Source: an uncultured Caulobacter sp. (GTDB lineage Bacteria; Pseudomonadota; Alphaproteobacteria; Caulobacterales; Caulobacteraceae). From it: a stretch of 38,045 nt of DNA. Positions 1 to 7,704 of this stretch are shown here, piece by piece. The notes under the pieces are model-generated. The model was not told the DNA's origin. It ran no database searches and saw only the letters and a list, made by a program, of their open reading frames with translations. Within the stretch, counting starts at the first letter, position 1; every line of letters begins with the position of its first letter. The stretch lies in assembly GCA_913776195.1 (NCBI GenBank), contig CAJYMH010000022.1:1-38045 (forward strand), in the 5' to 3' direction. Position numbers and translations under genes: made by a program.

Positions 1-1259
1 AGGGTGTCGAACGGCACGTCGCCCGATACGTAGCCCAGTTCCACCGGCGGTTTGCCTACCACCGGCGACAGGATCACGTCGTAGCGGTCGAACCAGGCGT
101 TGTAGGCTACGCCCGCAGCGGACAGGCGGGTGAGCACGCCCTGCATGCCGCCGGGCGGCGACTTGCCGAGTTCGGCTACGGAAAGAGAGAACGGCTCCAT
201 GATCGAGGCGTCCGGCGCCCTGCCCATGGCCCTGGTCAGCATGCCGACCAGCTCAGCGGCGGAGGAACCCCAGATGGCGTTGAAGTCGCGGGCGAACTGT
301 TCGCCGTCGATAGGCCATTTAGTCGGCTCGACCTGATGGCCGAGGCCGCGCATCAGGTGTGCGGCGTTGTCCACGGCGCCGGCCACCTCGGCGTCGGGCT
401 TCAGACCCGTGCCGCCCTCGACCACCACGCCGACCCGCAGGCGGCGCTTGGACGGTTCAAGCACGAAGCCGACCGGCGCCAGCGGCGCGCCGGCGGCGGT
501 GTTCTCGGTAGCGGCGAACAGGGCCGCGCTGTCGCGCACACTGTGGGAGACGCAATGCTCCACCGCCAGATCAATGGCGCGGGCGGGCGCCCGGCCGGCG
601 ATCATCCGTCCGCGAGAAGGCTTCAGGCCAAAAAGGCCGCAGTTGGCGGCGGGAATGCGGATCGAGCCGCCGCCGTCATTGGCGTGGGCGATAGGTACGA
701 CGCCCGCCGCCGTGGCCGCCGCCGCCCCGCCGGAAGAGCCGCCGCTGCTGCGGTTCAGATTCCAGGGGTTGCGCGTGGGGCCGGAAGCGAGGGGCTCGGT
801 GGTCGGCAGGAAGCCGTACTCCGGCGTGGCCGACTTGCCGATGATGATGAAACCCGCGCGCTCCAGCGCGTCCACATACGGCTCCTGCATCTTCGCCGCC
901 TCGGCGCGGGCGCCGGTGCGCGAGCCGTAGCGGGTGGGCAGGCCGGTGACGTCGTTCAAGTCTTTCACGAGGAAGGGCACGCCGGCGAAGGGCCCCGTCT
1001 GGCCGCCCTTCTTAGCTTTGTCCATGGCGCGCTCATAGTCGGGCGTGACCATGAAGTTGAGCTTGGGGTTAAGGGCCTCGGCGCGGCGGATGGCGGTCTC
1101 CACCGCCTCGACTGACGATAGCTTCTTGCGACGGATGCGGCTGGCGATCTCGGTCGCGTCCGGTGTCCAGGGCGCATGTGTGTTGGCGGCGGCGGGCAGG
1201 GCAGGAGCCCAGCCGACAGCCGTGGCGGCGGCCAGCAGATCGCGACGAAGCAGAGACAT
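1..1259 (-). CDS. Tat-exported amidase, amidase signature family (3' end beyond window)
   Basis: Amidase signature enzyme that hydrolyses carboxamide bonds; the natural substrate cannot be told. It begins at the ATG at 1259 and runs off the left edge, so about 419 residues are visible. The N-terminus SLLRRDLLAAA followed by an Ala-rich stretch looks like a twin-arginine signal, implying periplasmic export of a folded enzyme. The Ser-cisSer-Lys triad is visible: Lys99 in FLVKDL, Ser175 in the GGSSGG loop, and nucleophile Ser198 in GGGSIRIP. The missing C-terminus is only a window effect. It is transcribed divergently from tlyA across 88 bp. A 6-aminohexanoate-cyclic-dimer hydrolase-like or Glu-tRNA amidotransferase A-like annotation would be the alternatives; a signal peptide argues against GatA. 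Confidence 0.9.
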   Translation of the reverse strand, partial: MSLLRRDLLAAATAVGWAPALPAAANTHAPWTPDATEIASRIRRKKLSSVEAVETAIRRAEALNPKLNFMVTPDYERAMDKAKKGGQTGPFAGVPFLVKDLNDVTGLPTRYGSRTGARAEAAKMQEPYVDALERAGFIIIGKSATPEYGFLPTTEPLASGPTRNPWNLNRSSGGSSGGAAAATAAGVVPIAHANDGGGSIRIPAANCGLFGLKPSRGRMIAGRAPARAIDLAVEHCVSHSVRDSAALFAATENTAAGAPLAPVGFVLEPSKRRLRVGVVVEGGTGLKPDAEVAGAVDNAAHLMRGLGHQVEPTKWPIDGEQFARDFNAIWGSSAAELVGMLTRAMGRAPDASIMEPFSLSVAELGKSPPGGMQGVLTRLSAAGVAYNAWFDRYDVILSPVVGKPPVELGYVSGDVPFDT

Positions 1260-1347
1260 ACAAACCCTCCCGTTTGTCTCAAGCTGACCTGTAACCCTTG
1301 GGCTCCGCAACCCCTGACACTGGCTGCAGGAGGCGCTAAGCAGGGGC

Positions 1348-2085
1348 ATGAAGAAGCGTGCCGACATTCTGCTGGTCGAACGCGGCCTGTTCGACAGCCG
1401 CGCCAAGGCCCGCGCCGCCATCGAGGCCCGCCGGGTGACGGCGGACGGCGCGACGGTGGCCAAGGCCTCCGACTTGCTGGCCGAGGACGCGGAGATCACG
1501 GCGCAGGCGGCGCATCCCTGGGTTGGGCGCGGCGCCCTGAAACTGGATCACGCGCTGAACCTCTGGCCCATCGTTGTCGAGGGGCGGACGGTGGTCGATG
1601 TGGGCGCCTCCACCGGCGGCTTCACCGAGGTCTGCCTCAGCCGCGGCGCGGCGAAGGTCTACGCCGTGGACGTTGGCCGTGAACAACTGCATGCGAAGCT
1701 GACCGGGGATGACCGGGTCGTCGATCTGTCGGGGACAGATGCGCGGTCGCTGGATGCGGCGCTGGTCCCGGACGCGCCGCAACTGATCGTCAGCGATGTC
1801 AGCTTCATATCCCTGGCCAAGGCCTTGCCGGCGGCGCTCGCGCTAGCGGAACCGGGCGCTGATCTGGTGGCGCTGATCAAGCCGCAGTTCGAGGTCGGCC
1901 GTGAGAACATCGGCAAGGGCGGCTTGGTAAAGGACGAGGCGGCGCGAGAGAAGGCGGTCGCCGACGTGCTGGCCTTCCTGACCGACAGCGGCTGGATCGT
2001 GAGCGAGACGGCGCTCAGCCCGATCCTTGGTGGCGAAGGTGCTGTCGAGCACCTCGTTTGGGCAATCCGCCCAGCTTTACCATAA
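1348..2085 (+). CDS. tlyA: TlyA-family rRNA 2'-O-ribose methyltransferase
   Basis: 245 residues, the usual length for TlyA/hemolysin A proteins, which methylate ribose 2'-OH of cytidines in 16S and/or 23S rRNA using SAM. An N-terminal S4 RNA-binding domain covers about residues 3-60 (DILLVERGLFDSRAKARAAI). An RrmJ/FtsJ-type Rossmann methylase follows, with SAM motif VVDVGASTGG at 83-92 and candidate K-D-K-E catalytic residues Lys65 (GALKLDHAL), Asp150 (VSDVSFIS), Lys178 (LIKPQFE) and a Glu near 235 (GEGAVEHL). The ATG lies just after AGGGG, with AGGAGG a little further up. The hemolysin name is historical; I see no pore-forming features. Which rRNA sites are modified here is unknown. Confidence 0.93.
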   Translation: MKKRADILLVERGLFDSRAKARAAIEARRVTADGATVAKASDLLAEDAEITAQAAHPWVGRGALKLDHALNLWPIVVEGRTVVDVGASTGGFTEVCLSRGAAKVYAVDVGREQLHAKLTGDDRVVDLSGTDARSLDAALVPDAPQLIVSDVSFISLAKALPAALALAEPGADLVALIKPQFEVGRENIGKGGLVKDEAAREKAVADVLAFLTDSGWIVSETALSPILGGEGAVEHLVWAIRPALP

Positions 2086-2094
2086 CAACGTTCG

Positions 2095-2120
2095 TCGAAC
2101 AACTTTCGCGGGTTGTTCGA
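2095..2120. other. Perfect 9-bp inverted repeat between tlyA and the M48 pseudogene
   Basis: TCGAACAAC at 2095-2103 pairs perfectly with GTTGTTCGA at 2112-2120 around an 8-nt loop. It starts 10 nt after the tlyA stop and runs into the Shine-Dalgarno GAGGA (2119-2123) of the next frame. There is no T-tract, so it is not a standard intrinsic terminator. It could be a tlyA 3' stabilising hairpin, an operator, or a structure masking the downstream ribosome site. Confidence 0.5.
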
Positions 2121-2130
2121 GGAATGAGCC

Positions 2131-3188
2131 ATGGAACGTTGCATCGTCGCCCTGGCGGCAGCGAGCCTGCTCGGCTGCGCCACGCCCGTGACCGAGGGAC
2201 CGGAAGTCAGCATCGACGCCCGGAACGAGGAAATCCGGCGGCAGCAGGAGTATGTGCTCGGCGTTCGGTCGGCGGAGGACGAGCGCTTCTATCGCGTGGC
2301 GCATCGGATCAGTTCCGCCAACGTGGAGCTTTGCCGTCGGCGAGGCATGTCGATCGGCGCGACCTTCGAGACGATTTATGACTACGCCGCCCAGATGCGC
2401 TCTGCGGCCAAGGCCGTGCGCGGCGTCTCCGCTTCGCCGCAGGTCGCGTGGCTTGATGAAAAGGGGCCTGCTGGCGCCGCCGGCCTGCGTCGAGGGGACG
2501 TGCTTCTCGCGGTGAACGGCACGCCGGTGGCAAAAGGACCCAAGGCCGGCAAGTCGGCGAGGGGGCTGTTGGCGGCCGCATTGCATGGATCGCAGCGCCT
2601 CACGATCCTGCGCAACGGCGAGACGATCAATCTCGACATCGCTGGCAAGCAGGTCTGCGGCTATCCGTTCTATCTCGTGGATGGTTCAGACCTGAATGCT
2701 TCCGCGGATGGCGATGTCGTCCGCTACTATCGCGGCATGCTCCGGTTCGCGCAGAGCGATGACGAGATCGCGCTCGTTCTCGGCCATGAGCTCGCGCACA
2801 ACGTCATGCGCCATATCCAGAAATCGCAGATCAACAGGGTCGCCGGGGCGATCGGCGGCGCCTTGCTGGACGCGGCCCTGGGCGGCGATGGCGATCTCGC
2901 CGAGATCGGTGCCTCGATCGGCGACGCCGCCTTCTCGCAGGCGTTCGAGCCGAGGCCGACTATGTAGGGCTCTATTTCGCGGCTAGGGCTGGCTATGGCG
3001 CGAACGAGCCTGAAAAACTGTGGCGGCGGATGAGCACTCTGGACCCCAGCCAGATCCGCAAGGGCTCCAGCCATCTCCCGAACGCAGCGCGCTATCTCAG
3101 CTTGGCCGCCACCTAACGCGAGATCGCTGAAAAGAAAGAGGCGGGGCTACCGCTGGTGCCCCGCCTCAAGAGGGATGCGCCTTTGTAG
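2131..3188 (+). pseudogene. Broken M48 metalloprotease lipoprotein with PDZ-like domain (frameshift plus stop)
   Basis: The intact part (2131-2967, 278 residues) begins with a lipoprotein signal (SLLGC, Cys16), then a PDZ-like segment at about 100-170 (GLRRGDVLLAVNG), then the zinc motif GHELAH at 218-223. At 2949-2951 the frame slips: the family's third zinc-ligand motif EAEADYVG needs one extra G after 2949. In the +1-restored frame the protein continues as EADYVGLYFAARAGYG to a TAA at 3114-3116. Beyond that stop the same frame still reads REIAEKKEAGLPLVP up to TAG at 3186-3188, which resembles the usual C-terminus of these proteases as I remember it. Two lesions suggest true decay rather than one sequencing error. 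As read, the product lacks the third zinc ligand and should be inactive. Confidence 0.8.
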
Positions 3189-3194
3189 GCTGCC

Positions 3195-3791
3195 CTAGTC
3201 GACGACCTGATAGTCGCCGCGGGCGTCTTGGCAGACGCGGACAAAGCGCTTTTGGATACGCCCGTCGGGCAGATGGATCGGGCTTTCGGCCAGGGTGCAG
3301 CCTGCGGCGTCGCCGCGAGCCTCGGCGACCGGACGGGCGCGATCTTCAAAGCGCTCGCGGTCGTCATAGCGGGCCGAGTAACGGTCCTGATAGCGGTCGT
3401 AGTAGTCGCGGTTGTCGTAATAGCCGACTTCCGGCGGGGGCGGCGGAGGGGTGTAGGCCGCACGTTGGCCCGGCTCGCAGGCGGCGCCGTTGCGGCCGAC
3501 TGCACTGCCGGCGAAGGCGCCGACCAGACCGCCGAGCACGGCGCCTTCGGTGCGGACGCCCTTGGCGGCGACGCCGCTGCCGATCAGCGCGCCGAGGCCC
3601 GCGCCGACCAGGCCGCCGGCGGTGCCGCGGTTGGTCGTGTCACGACGGCAGGGGTCGTAATAGTAGCCGCCGCGGCTGTCGTAGTAACCGGGTTGCGCGG
3701 CCGCGACGGTCGGCGCGGCCGAAGCGCCGGCCAGGGCCGCCACGGAAGCGACTAGGCCAAAGCCGGCGGCGATCTTGGAGCGGAACTTCAT
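3195..3791 (-). CDS. Glycine-zipper envelope protein with signal peptide
   Basis: 198 residues with a Sec signal peptide (hydrophobic about 8-30, Ala-rich). Residues around 55-100 form a glycine zipper 2TM region (GGLVGAGLGALIGSG and TEGAVLGGLVGAFAG), the pattern of outer-membrane-associated proteins related to SlyB/Rcp-type or OmpA-linker glycine zippers. A PPPPPP tract, a stretch rich in Tyr, Arg and Asp (DNRDYYDRYQDRYSARYDDRE) and a C-terminal part with two Cys follow. It is a paralogue of the next upstream gene (3859-4275), sharing the TEGAVLGG-VGA motif. The 67-bp gap and shared strand suggest one transcript. Molecular role is unknown; envelope integrity is an inference. Confidence 0.82.
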   Translation of the reverse strand: MKFRSKIAAGFGLVASVAALAGASAAPTVAAAQPGYYDSRGGYYYDPCRRDTTNRGTAGGLVGAGLGALIGSGVAAKGVRTEGAVLGGLVGAFAGSAVGRNGAACEPGQRAAYTPPPPPPEVGYYDNRDYYDRYQDRYSARYDDRERFEDRARPVAEARGDAAGCTLAESPIHLPDGRIQKRFVRVCQDARGDYQVVD

Positions 3792-3858
3792 GTCGTTATC
3801 CCCAAAGGAAGCGATGATGCTGCTTGTTGTTGTTGGCGAAATTTAGCCGCGACCCGCC

Positions 3859-4275
3859 TTAGCCGCGACCGGATGGGCGCCACGTGCCGTCGCGGCCACG
3901 GCAGACCTCGAAGCCGTGATTACGGCCGCCATAGTATTCGTTGACCCAGCGGCAGTCGCGGCGAGCCTGGACGCGGCGCGGATAGTCCACGCATTTCACC
4001 CGGCCCTTGGCGATCTGGTGGCCTGCCACCGCGCCGACGACGCCGCCCAGAACCGCGCCTTCGGTCTTGGCGCCGTTGCCGGCGACCGCACCGCCCAGCA
4101 GAGCGCCGGACAGGCCGCCGATCACGGTGCCTTGGTTGGCCTTGCGTTTTTGCTCAGCGCGGCAGACGTCGCCCGAACCGTAGGAACGAGCCGATTGGGC
4201 CACGGCGAATTGCGGGATAGCCAAGGTCGGGGCGGTGACCGCGATGGCCGCGGCGAAAGCGAGAATGGTCTTCAT
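3859..4275 (-). CDS. Short glycine-zipper envelope protein with signal peptide
   Basis: 138 residues. A signal peptide ends near AVAQS (about residue 27). The glycine zipper spans about 48-88 (GTVIGGLSGALLGGAVAGNG then TEGAVLGGVVGAVAGHQIAKG), followed by a basic, Cys-containing C-terminus (CVDYPRR, CRWVNEYYGG, FEVCRG) that may carry disulphides. It lies first of the two tandem paralogues on this strand, and its upstream region carries the decamer repeat/hairpin at 4345-4394. The tandem arrangement implies local duplication followed by divergence of the C-terminal halves. Function unknown; membrane insertion through the zipper is the expectation for the family. Confidence 0.82.
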   Translation of the reverse strand: MKTILAFAAAIAVTAPTLAIPQFAVAQSARSYGSGDVCRAEQKRKANQGTVIGGLSGALLGGAVAGNGAKTEGAVLGGVVGAVAGHQIAKGRVKCVDYPRRVQARRDCRWVNEYYGGRNHGFEVCRGRDGTWRPSGRG

Positions 4276-4344
4276 CTAGGCTACTCCTACCGACCGCGTG
4301 GCCTCGGATTTTTGACCGAAGCGCTGCTGATGGGTGTCTGGTTA

Positions 4345-4394
4345 GATGAATGAAGCTGAACGGTGCTTGAGCGGTTCGTTCATCTTCGTTCATC
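4345..4394. repeat. Inverted and tandem decamer repeat in a divergent promoter region
   Basis: The decamer TTCGTTCATC occurs twice in perfect tandem at 4375-4384 and 4385-4394. The left arm GATGAATGAAGCTGAACG (4345-4362) pairs with 4377-4394 in an 18-bp stem with one G-T pair and one mismatch, loop 14 nt. It lies 70 bp upstream of the glycine-zipper start (4275) and about 120 bp upstream of the methyltransferase. Tandem 10-bp spacing on one DNA face is the layout used by OmpR-type response regulators; regulator unknown. Confidence 0.6.
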
Positions 4395-4516
4395 CGGATC
4401 GTCCAAGAACGGAGAGGCGGCGATCCGCGGCTGGCTGTGTTAAGGGCGGCGGTCTCGCTCCCACCTAGCTTCACCGTGAAGCGAAAATGGCCGGCGACAG
4501 AGGAAGTTCCGAGCTT

Positions 4517-5764
4517 ATGGGCAAACCCGCCGAGGTCCTCGACCTGACCATCAACGCCATCGGTGCGCAAGGCGACGGCCTCGCGGAAGGCCCGGCCTTC
4601 GTTCCCCTGACCCTGCCGGGAGAACGCGTACGTGCGCGTGTCGAGGGCGGTCGCGGCGAGTTGCTGGAGATTTTGCAGGCCAGCGCCGCGCGTGTGTCGC
4701 CGGCCTGCGTCCATTTCGGCGAATGCGGCGGCTGCGCTCTGCAGCATTGGGACAGCGACCCCTACCTGGCGTGGAAGCGCGAGCAGGTGCGGATCCAGCT
4801 AGGCCGCGAGCGGATCGAGACGGAAATCCTGCCGACCTTCGCCTCGCCCCCGGCGACGCGGCGGCGCCTGGCTCTACATGCCCGCAAGGGGAAGGGCGGC
4901 GCCCGCATCGGTTTCAAGGCGCGGCGGTCGTGGGACCTGGTCGAGATCAGCGAATGTCCGATCTCCGATCCGCGCCTGGTCGCGGCCTTTCCGGCCCTGC
5001 GCAAGCTGGCCGAACCGTTCCTGGAGCATCCCAAGTCGGCTCCGACCCTGCACGTCACTCTGACGGCGACCGGGATCGACGTCGATGTCACGGGCGTGGA
5101 GCGCAAGAGCGGGGGTCTGTCCGCCGACGCCCGCATGCGTGCGGCGGAAGCCGCACAGGCCGCCAATTTCGCGCGGGTGACCATGGCGGGCGAGCCGATT
5201 TATGGCGAGCGCCAGGCGGTGGTGCGCATGGGCCCGGCCGCTGTGGCCCTGCCCGCCGGAGCCTTCCTGCAGGCCGTGCCGGCAGCGGAGAAGGCCATGG
5301 TCGATTTCGCGGTTGAGGCGTCGCAGGGCGCGGGCCGTATCGCTGACCTCTATTGCGGGGCGGGGACCTTCACCTTCCGCCTGGCGGAGATCGGCGCGGT
5401 GCATGCCGTCGACTTCACCGAAGGAGCCATCCGCGCCCTGAACGCCGCCATCGGCACCGCCCCGGGCCTCAAGCCGATCAAGGCCGAGACGCGCGATCTG
5501 GTCCGCCGTCCGGTGCTGTCCACCGAACTGGCCAAGACCGATGTCGTGGTCATCGACCCGCCGCGCGCCGGCGCCGCCGAACAGACCGGCGAGATCGCGA
5601 GGTCCAAGGTTTCCAAGGTGGTGGGCGTCTCCTGCAACCCCGCGACCTTCGCCCGGGACGCACGTACCCTGGTCGACGCCGGCTTCACGCTGGAGAAGGT
5701 GATGCCCGTCGACCAGTTTCTGTGGTCGCCGCACATCGAGCTGGTCAGCGTCTTCACGCGCTAG
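4517..5764 (+). CDS. RumA/RlmD-type 23S rRNA (uracil-C5) methyltransferase, Fe-S
   Basis: SAM-dependent enzyme that methylates C5 of a uridine in rRNA or tRNA; target not deducible. From the ATG at 4517 it has 415 residues. TRAM RNA-binding domain at about 7-60; [4Fe-4S] ligands Cys64, Cys70, Cys73 (CVHFGECGGC) and Cys147 (SECPI); Rossmann motif DLYCGAGTFT; IDPPRAG motif; nucleophile Cys373 in GVSCNPATFARD; base Glu408 in WSPHIELVSVF. I prefer 4517 because AGAGGAAG at 4498-4505 precedes it and homologues begin near VLDLTI; an in-frame ATG at 4487 has a poorer ribosome site. Its stop shares CTAG (5761-5764) with the convergent hydrolase. Confidence 0.92.
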   Translation: MGKPAEVLDLTINAIGAQGDGLAEGPAFVPLTLPGERVRARVEGGRGELLEILQASAARVSPACVHFGECGGCALQHWDSDPYLAWKREQVRIQLGRERIETEILPTFASPPATRRRLALHARKGKGGARIGFKARRSWDLVEISECPISDPRLVAAFPALRKLAEPFLEHPKSAPTLHVTLTATGIDVDVTGVERKSGGLSADARMRAAEAAQAANFARVTMAGEPIYGERQAVVRMGPAAVALPAGAFLQAVPAAEKAMVDFAVEASQGAGRIADLYCGAGTFTFRLAEIGAVHAVDFTEGAIRALNAAIGTAPGLKPIKAETRDLVRRPVLSTELAKTDVVVIDPPRAGAAEQTGEIARSKVSKVVGVSCNPATFARDARTLVDAGFTLEKVMPVDQFLWSPHIELVSVFTR

Positions 5765-6987
5765 AGGGCCGACGCAAGGGCGTGAAACTGCTGGATGGCG
5801 GCGAAGCCCGCCAGGCCGTGTCCTTTCATCATGCCCTCCAGCTCGACCATGTTGTGCTGAAGCAGGATCATCACCGACCCGTCCGTCGGATCGGCCTGCC
5901 ACCAGCCCCCATAGGCCCCAGGCCAGCCGACCGTGCCGACGCCGCCCTTGCCGTGGGTCGCGGCGGCAGTGTGCGGATTGGTGACCACCGCCACGCCCAG
6001 GCCGAAGCCATTGCCGGGCGCGAAGGTCGGCATGTTCAGGGTGGTGGCTTCCGCCCGTTGCTCGCTGGTCAGATGGTTGGTCCTCATCAAGGTCAGGGTC
6101 TCAGGTTTGAGGAGCCGGACGCCATCGACCGCGCCGTCGCCGATGAATAGCCGCGCGAAGGCTAGGTAATCGTCTAGCGTGGACCACAGACCTGCGCCGC
6201 CTGAGACATAGGTCATGTCGGCGGGGCGTTCGGCCACGGTCGCGCCGCCAGGGGCGATGGAGAGCCTGACAAGGCCTCCCTCCGCATCGAACCCGTACAT
6301 CCCCGCGCGGCGGTCGCGCTTTGCCTCCGGCACGAGGAAGCCGGTGTCCTTCATGCCCAAGGGGCGGAAAATCCGGCGCTCAAGCACATCGCCCAACGGC
6401 GCGCCCTCCATCCGAGCGATCAGCAGGCCCAGCAGATCGGTGGAATGGCCGTAGTGGAAGCTCGCGCCCGGTTGGTCGATCAGGGGCAGGGCGGCGAGGC
6501 CGGCGATCCAGGCGTCCGGCTCCACATGGCTGTCGATATCTCCGCCGAGGGCGGCGCTGTAGGCCTCCGCCAGCGGGCCGGGATGCAACGCGCCATAGGT
6601 TATGCCCGCCCGGTGGGTCATGAGGTCCCGGAACGAGATCGGCCGATCTGCGGGGATGGTGTCCTTCAACGGACCGTCCAAGCGGCGCAGCACATGTTGG
6701 GAAGCAAATTCCGGCGCGAACACCGTGATCGGGTCGTCCAGTTCGAAACGGCCTTCCTCCATCAGCATGAGCGCGGCGACCGAGGTGATGGGCTTGGTCA
6801 GGGAGGCGATGCGGAACAGGCTGTCACGCGTCAGCGGAACGCTGGCCTCGCGATCCCCCCAGCCCACCGCGGAAGCCTGCACGACTTCGCCGTCACGCCA
6901 GACCAGGGTCGCGGCGCCGGCGATCTCGCTCGCCATCACCAATCCCCGCAGCATCGACTCGACCTGATCCGTCACGCGCAACTCCAT
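5761..6987 (-). CDS. Serine hydrolase of the beta-lactamase/esterase (class C-like) family
   Basis: 408 residues without an evident signal peptide, so probably cytoplasmic. The serine-acylation motif SLTK (SxxK) lies near residues 62-65 in FRIASLTKPITSV; the second motif is YGHS (YxN-like) near 178; the C-terminal part has WPGAYGGWW typical of EstB/LpqH-type hydrolases that annotators call class A/C beta-lactamase-related. Most relatives are esterases or amidases rather than antibiotic resistance enzymes. It is divergent from a TetR regulator across an AT-rich 70-bp region, so substrate-responsive repression is likely. The stop codon overlaps the convergent methyltransferase stop in a CTAG. 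Confidence 0.88.
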   Translation of the reverse strand: MELRVTDQVESMLRGLVMASEIAGAATLVWRDGEVVQASAVGWGDREASVPLTRDSLFRIASLTKPITSVAALMLMEEGRFELDDPITVFAPEFASQHVLRRLDGPLKDTIPADRPISFRDLMTHRAGITYGALHPGPLAEAYSAALGGDIDSHVEPDAWIAGLAALPLIDQPGASFHYGHSTDLLGLLIARMEGAPLGDVLERRIFRPLGMKDTGFLVPEAKRDRRAGMYGFDAEGGLVRLSIAPGGATVAERPADMTYVSGGAGLWSTLDDYLAFARLFIGDGAVDGVRLLKPETLTLMRTNHLTSEQRAEATTLNMPTFAPGNGFGLGVAVVTNPHTAAATHGKGGVGTVGWPGAYGGWWQADPTDGSVMILLQHNMVELEGMMKGHGLAGFAAIQQFHALASAL

Positions 6988-7002
6988 AAAAAATATCTTC
7001 GT

Positions 7003-7027
7003 TATAAAATATGATTCCTATAAAATA
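7003..7027. promoter_or_regulatory. AT-rich divergent promoter with direct repeats around a GATTC site
   Basis: TATAAAATA occurs at 7003-7011 and again at 7019-7027 (16-bp period), separated by T-GATTC-C. The block between the hydrolase and the TetR gene is conspicuously AT-rich against this GC-rich background. It probably holds both promoters and the TetR operator. GATTC (7013-7017) is a GANTC site, the target of CcrM methylase in Caulobacterales. Confidence 0.5.
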
Positions 7028-7057
7028 AGCTATGGCTAATTCAATGTGGGCAGGACG

Positions 7058-7651
7058 ATGAGTGAATCCGGCCGACGGGCTCCGAAGGGCGACAAGCGTC
7101 AGAGGACCCGCGCGAAACTGCTCGAAGCGACCCGTGAACTTATCCGGGAGCATGGCTACGAGCGCACGACGCTAGCGGCGGTGGCCCAGCGCGCGGGTAT
7201 GACCAGCGGTGCGATCTACGGCAACTTCAAGAACAGGGACGACCTGTTCATGGCGCTGGCGGGGGCCTATTGGGCGCCGATCAAGCCGGTGATCCGCCCC
7301 GGGACCAGCTTCGCTGAAAAGATGCGCGCCCTGGCCGAGGCCTCCATCGCCGCGATCCCCGAACGCGAAACCGCCGCCTTCGGCCGCCTGACCGGCATGG
7401 CCTACACCCTGACCCATGAGCAAATCCGGGCTCAAGTGCATGAGGTGACAGCCCTCAGCTTCGCGGCGGGCGCATCCTGGCTGCGGACAGTGGCGGACGA
7501 CGGCGGACTGCCCATGCCGGCGGATCTGCTGGTTGTGGCGATCCACGCCCTGACCGAAGGGCTGCTGTTTCAGCGCTTCCTGACCCCCGAGCTGGTCCCG
7601 AATGAAGTCTTCTACGCCGCCTTCGCCGCCCTGGCGGGGGAGAAGACCTAG
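7058..7651 (+). CDS. TetR/AcrR-family transcriptional regulator
   Basis: 197 residues from ATG 7058. An N-terminal helix-turn-helix covers about 12-60 (TRAKLLEATRELIREHGYERTTLAAVAQRAGMTSGAIYGNFKNRDDLF), a textbook TetR DNA-binding domain; the rest is the ligand-binding helical domain, with TEGLLFQRFL as in many TetR C-termini. A GTG at 7046 is in frame and adds four residues; AGGA at 7052-7055 sits only 2 nt before 7058, so the start is uncertain. Divergent from the serine hydrolase, it most likely represses that gene and itself through the repeats at 7003-7027. Ligand unknown. Confidence 0.9.
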   Translation: MSESGRRAPKGDKRQRTRAKLLEATRELIREHGYERTTLAAVAQRAGMTSGAIYGNFKNRDDLFMALAGAYWAPIKPVIRPGTSFAEKMRALAEASIAAIPERETAAFGRLTGMAYTLTHEQIRAQVHEVTALSFAAGASWLRTVADDGGLPMPADLLVVAIHALTEGLLFQRFLTPELVPNEVFYAAFAALAGEKT

Positions 7652-7704
7652 CAGGCGTGGTCGAATCTTGGCGTCATGCCGCCACAGGTTGAGCGGGGGC
7701 TGGC

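Noticed and set aside
1348..2085. Haemolysin toxin
   Set aside because: TlyA naming is historical; S4 and FtsJ-like domains identify an rRNA methylase.
2949..2952. Programmed ribosomal frameshift in the M48 gene
   Set aside because: No slippery heptamer or downstream stimulatory structure near the slip, and a second in-frame stop follows at 3114.
4874..5902. 342-codon frame antisense to the RumA-type gene
   Set aside because: Shadow of a well-supported Fe-S methyltransferase.
5761..6987. Antibiotic-resistance beta-lactamase
   Set aside because: SxxK and the WPGAYGG motif are common to esterases of this superfamily, and no signal peptide is present, which a periplasmic beta-lactamase needs.
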